Below the pieces are notes generated by a model. The model had not been told where the DNA came from. It did not search any database and saw nothing but the letters and a program-made list of their open reading frames with translations. From NCBI GenBank assembly GCA_003667245.1, contig RCNN01000495.1:124001-188000 (forward strand): a stretch of DNA of 64,000 nucleotides. The letters run 5' to 3'. This document shows positions 24,801 through 35,424 of the stretch, one piece after another (position 1 is the stretch's first letter; each line of letters starts with the position of its first letter). Source of the stretch: Heterostelium multicystogenum (Eukaryota > Evosea > Eumycetozoa > Acytosteliales > Acytosteliaceae). The position numbers were made by a program, and so were the translations under genes.

Positions 24801-26007
24801 ATCACCGCTGGCGACTTGGAGCCAGATGCAGCGATGTTGGAATAGATCGATACAGCCAAACGCAGTTCATTAAGCGTCTGCTGGAAGAGACTTCCAATGA
24901 ATTGTGTCGTGTTATAGTAGTGATTCTGTGCCAGGAGAGTCTCAAGTTGTTGCGAAGCCTGGACATTGAGCTTGCTCACCTGGCTCTTGAAAGTCTGAGT
25001 GCAGAGATTACCATCTGGACAGTGATCGCTGACCGTGGCTGGCTCGTCAACCACCATCCACAACTGTCTATATAATGAACGAATCGCATTTTCATTGATC
25101 AGTTTCTCGCCCTGTGTTTCCTGATGGAGCATCGTGCTCATCATCAGATTCTCAATTAAAGTGTCAATGGTTTCACCGCTGTAGCGAAGAGGTGCAATCA
25201 AATCCTTTTTCTTCAGCTTTAGGAACCAAAATAGGTGAGTGATCAATCAACAGCTGATTGTCACCAGATCCAAATACAAGTCTGTTGCTGCTGTTGCTGT
25301 CGCTATTGCTGTTTTGTGCTGAGAATGGGTCCAGATCACGGCTGATATTGAGGCTTTGGCTTTGAAGCTTATTAGCTGGTTGTGATGAGATGGATGGCGA
25401 TGATGATGATGAAGCTGGTGTTGATGGGGTTGAAGGTGATGTGTTTGCGTTGGATGTGGTGGGAATGGGCCAATGGTGTTTCTCATTTGCTGTTGTATAT
25501 CAGATGGTCTGTTTCCATGCAGGAAGAGCTGCTCAAACTCATTTGGATTTGGCTGTTGGTTGCTGAACAGATCGATGCTGTCAAACATATCATCAATCGA
25601 CTGCTGCTGAGTGACGACTGGGCCACTCTGTTTATCAACAGGTATCTGTTCAATTGCAATCTCCTCTTCATCATCATCCAAAAATGGATTGGACGACTTT
25701 GGCTTTTTAGAGCTTGATGATGTAGTAGTTGTGGTGGTGGTGGTAGTTGTAGAAGTGGTGGTACTATTATCAGTAGTAGTATTATTTTTATTATTATTAT
25801 TATTTGCAGGTTTTCCATATGGGTCAAACTCAACCAATTCAAAATCGAATCTCTTGTTTGAATTTGAACTACCACTACCTTCATTGTCACCATTGATGCT
25901 TAATCTAGTAAAGCTATTGTTGAAACTATTATTTCCTCCATTGCTGCTGTTGTTGTTGTTGTTGCTGTTATTTTACTATTTCCAATGGTATTTCTAAGAA
26001 AATTCAT
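18829..26007 (-). CDS. Very large helical protein, unrecognised
   Basis: I read this as one gene of roughly 2,200 residues because minus-strand frames follow one another with little space and share style, though it could be two genes. The start at 26007 gives MNFLRNTIGNSK. Then comes an Asn/Ser region, FDFELVEFDPYGKP, a Thr run, SNPFLDDDEEE and a His/Pro/Gln region. From about 25240 down to 18829 the product is almost wholly helical, without transmembrane segments or catalytic motifs, as in HEAT/ARM-type scaffolds. Representative pieces are LRYSGETIDTLIENLMM, LVELLGDVPPSIVSKYANLG, QDTLAFTIDFLYFVASF and the C-terminus GYLSNLLKYEP. Probable introns lie near 24080-24140, 22590-22670, 22305-22360, 19310-19350 and 19050-19120. 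At least ten frame changes occur, for example near 25968, 25460, 25205, 23405, 21585 and 20435. I considered Integrator, CNOT1 and nucleoporin scaffolds and could not match any. Confidence 0.6.
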
Positions 26008-26488
26008 TGTCGTCACCACTATCTAATAACTTATCTAATGAGACAAGCTATTTAAATAAAGTAACACACTACCAACAAGCTAAAACAACAAACTATTATG
26101 AACTAACAAACTAAATAGTATTTATAAAATCTTTACTTTAATAAATGGTAATTGAATTCATAAAGCAAGGCATGCATCCTGAATTTTAAAGTGGTTACAC
26201 TCAAAATTGATTAATTAAATTGTTTTTTTTTAATAATTATTAATTTTTACAAAGTACAACCTTGCTGCAATGTCAGTCAAAACTTTGATTTTTTATCAAA
26301 TAAATTTGTAATTCCCCGTAAAACTTGTTTGGGCTTACACTTTGTACACAATTCAATTGAACTTAAAGATTCATTTTTGTGATCCCTGTGTTTTAATAAC
26401 TTTGAATAGAATCTAATAATGTTCATTTAGGAAAGTTCTTGCAACATTTACTGCTATCATTCTTTTTATTAAGATCTCTAGATTCTCT
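26008..26488. other. Intergenic spacer
   Basis: AT-rich spacer holding the promoter of the large gene and the 3' UTR of the UNC93-like gene. No further feature seen. Confidence 0.45.
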
Positions 26489-27544
26489 TTATATATTTGA
26501 TGGATCAAGATGATGATGATGATCATGGTCATCGTTGGCTTGAGCAGTGTTGCTCTTGATGCTTTGGAACTTGTTATTGCTGTGCTGAGAGAGCAGATAG
26601 AATTGTGTGACGGTTGAGATTACCACCATTGCCAAGAGAATAGGTATAACAGCATACAGTGGGATACGGCCAAATGTAAAGAAGGAAACGGCGGTGAATA
26701 GCGATTGCAGGAAACGAGTCACTGAGTAATGTGAGATATTGTCTGTGGGATAAAGGGTCGAAATAATAGCAAAAATGTAAATGTTTTGGAGCGAATCGAA
26801 AGCACCGTTTAGACTCGACACCATATAGAACAGGAACATCTTATTGTAGTGGTCGCCAAAAGCGCACAGCAAAAGCGACAGTGGAAGAAGGGTGACCATC
26901 ACAAGCACCAAAATCTTCTTTCCAAGTCTGTCGTGCATTGGACCCCAAATCGAAGATCCGACCACTGATGTCACACCAAACATCACCATGACAAATCCAG
27001 TTTGCTTCAGTCCAACCAATGATGGAATAACACTAAAGAAATATCCTTGGCTAATTGCGTAGTCGATCAGATCATTAGTATCCTATCAAAGGTGAGCCAC
27101 TAGAAGAGTGGAGTATTCCAACTTAACTTACGTTAAACCTTGTAAAATCAATATTGGAAACAATATTTGGATTGGTCTTTCTTTGAAGCAAACAAAGACA
27201 TTGATGAATGTTTCTTTCACGTTGAGAACTGGCTCTTTTACTTTCGATGGTATCGAACGCACCAATCCAACCAGGACGACACCAAACAATGAAAATGATC
27301 CAAATATAATGAGCACATAGGTAATATCCACATGAAGACTATTTAAAAATACCGGATGCTGCATTACCTAAAATACCACCGCATGTATAAATACTATTGA
27401 ACTGTGGACAAGAGCGAAAGTTCATAGTAATTAATTAAACCAATTTCTCACTATTCCAGTTTCCCTAAAGTTTAATACCTACAATTGATGAATATTTTCC
27501 AAGTTTCTTTTTCACTTTTAGCTGCTCTACTAAGATATGTCTAA

Positions 27545-27578
<34 letters not shown>

Positions 27579-28398
27579 CAGTTAGTTAATACTGGATTTT
27601 ATATTTGTATTCTATGATATGCAATAACTTACAGGCTGGCTTGTCCATAATACAGATGCTGCCAATCCAATTAAAATGGATGCAGGGAAATATAAAACTT
27701 TAATTTATGTGTACTACAAAATATAAATATAGAATAGCAAAGTCCTGCTATAAATAGTGATTTACTTGATTGAAGTGGATCGAATTAATAAATATGGCCA
27801 ATTGATTTCTATTTCTTCTGGAAATTCATACATTAATCCAACTTTTTTACAAAAAACTGGTGATACAAAGCATCCAACTGCAAAGAAGAAATATACTAGT
27901 CCAAGACCGATTGTTCCATCATCTGGATGAATGACACTCATCAAGTTTTGTGTTGGTGAAACTATTTTAAACCATAAGTATGAGCATATATATATAAAAC
28001 CTGGCTAAATCTTCAACTAAATTAATCTATACAAACTTACATCCAAAGAAAATAAATAAGAAACCTATGGCAAGATGAACAGTGTATTTAACTTCTTTCT
28101 GGATTGAGTTGAATTTGTTTATAATGTAAAACGATGATGTTGGCGTAGTATTGCTAGCACCATCCAACTCGCCATCGTCTTTCAGATTCAACTCCTCCAT
28201 CTCCAATTCATTGTGATGTAGAGATGCTTCTCCATTTTCAGTCGTATTGTTGGATGCAATCAAATTTTGATTATCACTATCATCGCCATTATAGGTTTGA
28301 TCGGAAGCCAAGACAATTCCACCTGGGTCTTTCTCTATTAAAGTATCGCTGCCATCATTATCTATATCATTACCAAGACCTACCATATCTTCTTGCAT
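26489..28398 (-). CDS. UNC93-like major facilitator membrane protein
   Basis: A multi-pass protein of the UNC93 branch of the major facilitator superfamily; relatives regulate ion channels or receptor trafficking. About 500 residues. Exons are 28041-28398, 27766-27961, about 27633-27713, 27479-27540, 27132-27393 and 26489-27050. An acidic, Asn-rich cytosolic N-terminus precedes the first helix. The family signature FFGFSPTQNLMSVIHPDDG with GLGLVYFFFAVGCFVSPVF crosses the first junction. YTCGGILGNAASG matches the conserved N-domain helix. Later helices include YVLIIFGSFSLFGVVLVGLV and LKQTGFVMVMFGVTSVVGSS. The tail is His/Asp-rich. Splice phases fit except at the 5' end of exon 3, and one frame change lies near 27347 in a T-run. 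The start at 28398 is chosen as the first ATG. Confidence 0.85.
27545..27578. repeat. ATT trinucleotide repeat in intron
   Basis: About eleven ATT triplets inside the intron between exons 3 and 4 of the UNC93-like gene. Confidence 0.7.
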
Positions 28399-29245
28399 CA
28401 ACTATTTAACTCGTCACTCACTTTCTGCTTTTCTTTCTTTGCTTCTTTATTTATATAAATGAATTTCAAGTAGAATAATATGAAATGCTGTCAGCAGTTC
28501 TATACAACAACAATAGATGAGTGATGGGCACCCCTTCATCCAATCCAATCCAATGTAAAAGTCACACCTTTTGGTGGATAAATTATATTTTTAACGGAAT
28601 AAATTTGCAAAAATGTTTGTTTTTTATTATTTTTATGAATACACAAGTCAAAAGTTTTCACCAGGCTCACTTTTATTGTTGTGATGGTAACCATAAGATC
28701 TCACTCAGACTCAAATAATCCTGGCTAAAGTCATTCTATTTTAAAAACTTAATGAATCTTATATCATTCATTATATATATTTATTTGACAAAGCTAAACA
28801 ATAATATATAATGAGCTGTATTATAGAACTAAACTAGTTATAAATAAATGAACTTTTTATTACTACAACATGGATAGACCTGATCCAACATTGGTACATA
28901 AGGACATGATAAAATATAATTTTTAAAGTGACAACAAATGATTGATCGAATTTTGAAATTTTTTAATTTTTTTTCAGAGCAGAAAAAAACGATCAAAATT
29001 TATAGTTACTATCTGATCATTCTTTCTATTCTATTCGAAAAGCATTTTCATACTTTATTTAGTAACTATTTAAAGTAGAGCAGAGTCATCAATCAGTGAA
29101 TCAACGTTGATAAGCATTTATTATTGATTACTTCTGAATCAGATTCGAATTGATCAACTGCACAAAATCAAACAATCAAACAATCAAATCAACTTGGACC
29201 ATCGCATCATCATCAACAATATAATTTATATATACAGAATCGAAA
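28399..29245. other. Intergenic spacer
   Basis: Divergent promoter region between the UNC93-like gene and a small gene. It contains a TATATATACAG segment just before 29246. Nothing else supported. Confidence 0.4.
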
Positions 29246-29435
29246 ATGTTTGGAGTCACCAGAGCATTGTTCAGTGGTCTTGTTAACAAGCCAATCAAGC
29301 AGTCCACACACATGGAGAATGGGTCAAAAGAAGAGAAAGACTATGCAAAGAGAGGTTGAAGATTTCCTTAGATTACACAATACATGCTACTCAAAGAAGT
29401 TGCCCAAACCAAGACAGTCAGTATCATACATTTAG
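29246..29435 (+). CDS. Small basic protein, unrecognised
   Basis: A short gene with a TATATATA sequence immediately upstream and an AAAATG start. The first frame reads MFGVTRALFSGLVNKPIKQS and ends at 29358. From about 29315 the next frame continues as MGQKKRKTMQREVEDFLRLHN and ends PKPRQSVSYI at 29435. Joined, the product has about 62 residues, strongly basic, with an N-terminus that looks like a mitochondrial presequence (Arg, hydrophobic, no acidic residues). I infer one indel. It may be a small mitochondrial component, but I recognise no family. Confidence 0.45.
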
Positions 29436-31124
29436 CCAATCTAGACAATACACTCAATTGTTGATTGCTCGCTTACTAACTAACCTATCTCTTCTCATTA
29501 CTATGATTTTATAGATGGACAGATGCAGATGTACCCCTACCAATGTATAAAAATTAGATCACCAAAGCCTATTAGATAACATGGATATGGAAACAAATTG
29601 TATAAACATTTGCAAAAGTACGAAGGAAAATAAATACATAATCATATCATATCAATTTTATATAAACAAACAAACAACAATCAGCTTCATCCTCCTATGT
29701 ATGTGAATCAACTTATCTCGAGGTGATAAAGAGAATGAGAAGGAATGAGAAAGCTTAGGCTATATTACTTCTACTTCGGTGCAATATTAGGTAATTAACG
29801 AAACAAAATTGTATTATTTATTTGGTCCAACAACAATTGAACACAATAAGTCAGTCGATCAATCATGGAGAAGCAATTCAATGCCAAAGATCTGAAAATA
29901 TCAAAACAGAATTGATTGTGATTGTGGCTGTCTTGGCTTGGTTGTGTGATTCTTGTGATGATTTATTATTATTATTATTATTTATCATTTTACTTAAAAA
30001 TAGTAGTAGTTTATTTCATCCACCTGACTGCAGCCGAATAGCAAGTGAAGGTCTACTAGTTCATACGATACGCACCACCAATTAACAGTTCCGGAATGTC
30101 AGTGTTGACGTTGGTTTGCTTTGATCGTTTTGTGTGTGTATGTGTGGTGGGATGTTTATTTCATTTCATTCGTTGGATTCAGTGGATAGCACTTTAATGA
30201 AGTGCCGTTGTTGTTTCTTCGGTTGCTTGTGAATCCCGAAGCATAAATTACCAAATTTTTATATTTTTAATGTTTTTTGCACATTTTTTGATTCGTTTTT
30301 TATATGCATGGTCTATTTCTATGTGTCCAGGGGGTATCACTGACAGCAGAAGTAAATTAGAGATTTAATTTTAATTTTAATTATTTCTTAAATTCCATCA
30401 ATTTCTCACTCTGCTTCCACCCTATTTAAGCAGACATTGTACAATGTTATTATTCGCTCTTCAAAAGAAAGAGCCATCGAACAAATAAAATAAAGAAATA
30501 ATAAGTATAATACTATATTATTATTATTAATGTAATTTATCAAATTTACATCTTTGTAATCAATTATTTATTACTTTATTCCTTTTTTATATATCTTTAC
30601 TTTATCTCTAAACTATACTATCATAATTCTATTCATCTATTCTATCTTCAACTATCATTAGATTGATGTAGTAATCGATGACTACCATTACTCCTCTATC
30701 ACTCTACTCATCTCTACAAACAAAACCCTCACCTCCTCATCCAAATCGACATTGCTGTTTCTTATATATATGATGTTTTGTTTTTAAGAATCCTCCTATG
30801 AACCCTCTAAATTACCATCTGTAATCGGTTGCGGAATTCGGTTCGAGTCGACTTGTTGTATTTTTTTGTTTTGTTTTGCAAAAAAGTGGTTGTTATTTTT
30901 AAAATTCGAAATTGAATTAAATTTTTATCTCCAATGACAGTGGATATTGCATACGATTGCAAGGATCATCCCAAATTAAAAACAACTAAATCCACCTATA
31001 CTTACTTACTTACTTGTTTTCTTATTTCTATTTTTATAGTTTATTATTATTACTCATATAATATATATATATATATCTACATTATTTATATTTTTAATTA
31101 TATTTTATAAATAGAAAGAAATAA
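29436..31124. other. Intergenic spacer, probable IMPDH promoter
   Basis: About 1.7 kb of AT-rich sequence with T-tracts and TATATA runs near 31060, just upstream of the IMPDH start. An open frame at 29822-30085 has no recognisable content. A tRNA B-box-like GGTTCGAGTC near 30842 lacks a tRNA fold. Confidence 0.4.
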
Positions 31125-32687
31125 ATGGACGGTGTTAAAGCAACTCCCACAAAAGTTGACTACCATGCCAGGTGGAAGAGCCTATGAAGAGTCAATGTTT
31201 GAAGATGGTCTCGATATTTTCACTTTGTTCAACAAGCAACACGGTTACACTTACGAGATCTCATCATGTTGCCAGGACACATCAACTTCTCCGCCGACCA
31301 AGTCGACTTGAAGTCTCGTTTGACCAAGAATATCAACTTGTCGATCCCACTCGTTTCCTCGCCAATGGACACCGTCACTGAGCATCTCATGGCTATCAAC
31401 ATGGCTTTGCTTGGTGGTATCGGTATCATTCACTACAACAACTCCATCGAGGAGCAAGTCTCTGAGGTAAAGAAGGTCAAGCGTTTCAAGAATGGTTTCA
31501 TCACCGACCCAATTGTACTTTCACCAAAGCACCGTTTGTCCGATGTCGACAGCATCAAGGCTAAATATGGATTCTCTGGAATCCCCATCACAGAAGAGGG
31601 ACGCATTGGAAGCAAGTTGGTCGGTATCGTCACATCACGTGACACTGACTTTATCAAAGACCGTTCAACCTTGCTCTCTGAGATCATGACCACTGATCTC
31701 GTCACAGCACCAGCCAACGCCACATTGGAAGAGGCCAACAACATCATGAAGAAATGCAAGAAGGGTAAGCTCCCACTCATCAACGACAAAGGAGAGCTCG
31801 TTGCATTGGCATCCCGTGATGACCTTGTAAAGAACCGTGATTTCCCATGTGCCACAAAGGACCACGAGAACAAGCGTCTCTTGGTTGGTGCCGCTTTGGG
31901 TACCCGTGATACCGATAAGCAACGTTTAGCCGCCCTCGATGCTGCTGGTGTCGACGTTGTCGTCATTGACTCTTCACAGGGTGACTCCACCTTCCAAGTT
32001 GAAATGGTCCGTTGGATCAAGCGTACCTACCCAAGAATTGACGTCATTGGTGGTAACGTTGTTACATGCCGTCAATCCGAATCCTTGATTGGTGCCGGTG
32101 TTGATGCCCTCCGTGTCGGTATGGGTGTCGGATCCATCTGTACCACCCAAGAGGTTATGGCCTGTGGTCGTCCACAAGCTACCGCAGTCTTCAAGACTGG
32201 TTTATATTCTTCACAGTTTGGTGTTCCAATCATTGCTGACGGTGGTATAAGAACCATCGGACACATCATCAAGGCTCTCTCATTGGGTGCCTCATCCGTT
32301 ATGATGGGAATCTATGTTGGCCGGTACGAAGAGGCCCCAGGAGACTACTTCTATAAGGATGGTATGCGTCTTAAGAAATACAGAGGTATGGTTCTTTGGA
32401 GGCCATGGTCAAGGGTGGAGATCAACGTTACTTCTCCGAAACCGAAAAGATCAAGGTTGCCCAAGGTGTATCTGGAAGCGTCGTCGACAAGGGTTCAGTA
32501 AAAAAATTCGTCCCCTATTTGGTACAAGGTATCAAACACGGTCTTCAAGATCTTGGATGTCAATCCATCAATATTTTTGCGTCAAGATGTATATAACGGT
32601 AAAGTCAGATACGAAGTTAGAAGTACTGCTGCCCAGGTAGAAGGTAGCGTACATTCACTTCACTCATACGAAAAGCATTTCATTTGA
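31125..32687 (+). CDS. impdh: Inosine-5'-monophosphate dehydrogenase
   Basis: IMPDH oxidises IMP to XMP with NAD+, the committed step of GTP synthesis in the cytosol. The span codes for about 520 residues, the usual length. Readable landmarks are [44 protein letters not shown], two CBS motifs inserted in the barrel ([20 protein letters not shown]), the catalytic loop [20 protein letters not shown] with its active-site cysteine, [16 protein letters not shown], the flap region KYRGM and [12 protein letters not shown], and the end YEKHFI at 32687. At least five indels break the frame, near 31160, 31258, 32325, 32393 and 32573. Such damage in an essential enzyme with otherwise perfect conservation argues for sequence error. 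The start could be 31125 or the ATG at 31165. Codon use is strongly C-ending, typical of a highly expressed gene. Confidence 0.93.
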
Positions 32688-35424
32688 AGAAACAACTTTT
32701 CCAAAACAAAATAAATTAAAACATAAATAAATTAAACACATATATAATTGTTTTTATTTAATCAGTTAATCAATCAGGAAATGTATGAAAAATCAGACTA
32801 AAAACAAAAGATAGACAGATGATAGATGGTTACAAAATATATAAAATCATTATTAGAAGAATTTGAACAAACCGCGCGGTTTAACTTTATTGGGACAGGA
32901 ATCTGATTGACTACTGATTGAAAAATATCGTAGAAAGTAATATTGCGGTTTAGTTTTTGTTGTTTTTTGTTTTTCATCCTTTTCATTGAAAATGGAGAGC
33001 TGTGAAATCACTTCCACCATCCCCCCATTTGCCACCAAGACAATAATAAAAAAACTCAAATGACATTGAAATCAAGAAAATTTGTTTCAACTTTTGAAAA
33101 GAGGGTTTGTTTTGCTTTGTCTGATTGTCAAATCTATTAACAATAACCAAAATAATAACATATTAATAAAACTTACATATGATTTAGTTTATAATAATAT
33201 TTTAAAGATCTATTCTATTGAATAAAAATAATAGTAGTATTAGTTGTAGTAGTATTATTTATTTATTTATTTAATATTTAAATGTTATTTATTTATACTT
33301 AATAAAGCAAGTTTAAGAGAATTGATTGTTTAGATTTATTAAGGGTAGGTATACTTTTTTTTAGCACAACACAACACAGCACAGCACATCATAGTATAGA
33401 TTGTTTTATTGTGATCAGAGAATTTATATTTGGACTTTATAGTGTTGGTTTTAAAGAATATTTATATATTGGAGGATCATTTAATGTTGTGTAAATTACA
33501 AATTACCTTAGTTTGTTTGACATTCATAATTAATAGAGTAATTCGTAACAATAGTTAGTACCTACATTGTAATAGTAACCATGACACCATATCATTTTCG
33601 TAATTAACTAATTGTAATCAAGGATATTAACAATTGAAAGTTGGGTAAACATGACTACCATTTGCATTCTCTACTTACTTTTAATGAGAAACAAACAAAT
33701 ATCCAATAAAATTCATCCACTCACTCTGGTGAGCAAGCCACTCGCATTTCAATCGTTCACATTTGCTAGCTGCAAACTAGTGATTAATAGTAATTCTAGT
33801 GGATGCTATTAATTGACAAATACAATTCAAATCACATGCAGTCATTCAAGTTCAATTCCACCTTGCTCCACTCCACCACCCTAACATAGTCCAACAATCA
33901 ATCAATCAAACATTTAAACAATTGAAACAACCCACCACCCCAAGTATACACATTTATAAAGTGATCTATTAATATTTTGGAGTGAAGGGTGTTGTTGCGA
34001 GGCGGGGTAGTAGTTAAACATGTTTTGTGAGCTATTTATATGTGGTTGAGTGGTATACCTAAAATATATATGATGTGTTTAGAGTTTGTTTGTTGAAAGA
34101 TATTTTAATATCCAATCTTCATATTCATATTTAATTATAAATGAACACTACACCAATCAAAACAATAACAAATCATTTAAACAAACAACAACAACAATAA
34201 CATTTCAAACAATATATTTAATAAAACATTTTAATAGTAGTAATAAATATTAGAAATCTTTTAAGACTGCTGTTTTAAATTCAGCAATGATAGTAGATAG
34301 ATAGATCAACAGAACAACATAGAAATATATGATATGATAATAGAGAAAATATAGATCTGCACTTAGGTATATTATATCAGATCTATTGAGACTTATTATT
34401 AGAGTTCAGTTAGCTATTTAAAATTTTAGTTAGTTATAAGTAAACACTTGATCTTCATCAAATAATAACATATAATAATAATAATGGATATAGCTTAAAC
34501 TTAACGATTTTAAACTTTAAGATTATTTATAATAGTTGGTCTTGTTGTTGTAGGATTAGTTGTTTGTTGATGATTTAGACAATGTTATTGTTGAAGAATG
34601 GATGGAAATTTGGCATCGTCCTTTATATATAAATTTATTTTATTAGAACTGACACTGGCAGTGATAAATGAATAAAATACACACACACACACATTCACCA
34701 CACCACCCTCATATTATATTATAATCCACTACACACTTTGAATACACAAACATAAATTCAACAAACAACAACAACAACAACCAAACAAGAAGTCCAACAG
34801 CAACAACTTATCACCAATAATATTAAAAAACAAAAAAAACCAAAATAAATAATTTTTGTTTAATTTTTATCACAAAAAATTTTCTAACCTAAATAAAATC
34901 AAATATAAAAAAAAAGCAACTAAATTTAAGGAGTAGTCTTAGCTAGTTGTAAAACACAGATATACAGAAACACTGAATAACTGATCACCTGAGTGTACCA
35001 TTACATATCGACAGCTGAAGCAGAGCCACTTATCCGAGGCCGAACAGAGCATAGACACAAGAACTACAGATACTCAACAGTAACAACTAGTAGCAGTAGT
35101 AGTAGCAGCGGCTGTAGTAAGAGTAGTAGTAGTATAGCAAAATACATATACTTAGATGCTGATAGACCTTGTTGAACCTAGATATTGTTCAGGTCAACCT
35201 AACTAGTTAGTTGAGAAAAGAAAAGTTAAATAGATTAGATTGGTAATAATATATAAGATAGGAACAGAATAGAAAAAGAAGTGTAGATTAGATAAGGGAA
35301 AATTCAAGAAAAGGTGATAGAAAAGTAATATATTACTTTGCTTTGTTAAAGTAGTTGTAGAAATTCCTTTTCGCTCCCCTGACATCATTGTCTGGGTAGT
35401 TGAAGTTAGAACGGTGTGCACAAA
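32688..35424. other. Long intergenic region
   Basis: About 2.7 kb of AT-rich sequence between IMPDH and the second TKL kinase. It holds the GC-rich palindrome at 32869-32882, TTTATTTA runs near 33255, a CACAACACAACACAGCACAG stretch near 33365 and a CACACACACA run near 34680. No gene is supported; the last part is probably the kinase promoter and leader. Confidence 0.4.
32869..32882. promoter_or_regulatory. Perfect 14-bp palindrome with CGCGCG core
   Basis: AAACCGCGCGGTTT is a perfect palindrome whose core of alternating C and G is highly unusual in this AT-rich context. It sits about 180 bp past the IMPDH stop. A role as a dimeric protein-binding site is an inference. Confidence 0.4.

Noticed and set aside
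29822..30085. 87-codon open frame on the plus strand
   Set aside because: Leucine run comes from TTA repeats; no gene signals.
30838..30860. GGTTCGAGTC resembling a tRNA B box, followed by a T-run
   Set aside because: No T-stem pairing, no A box at the right distance and no acceptor stem could be formed.
31433..32020. Long minus-strand open frame opposite IMPDH
   Set aside because: Antisense shadow caused by the C-ending codon bias of IMPDH.
32798..33059. Overlapping minus-strand open frames, one ending VKPRGLFKFF
   Set aside because: The ending looks protein-like, but the rest is low complexity and I find no consistent exon structure.
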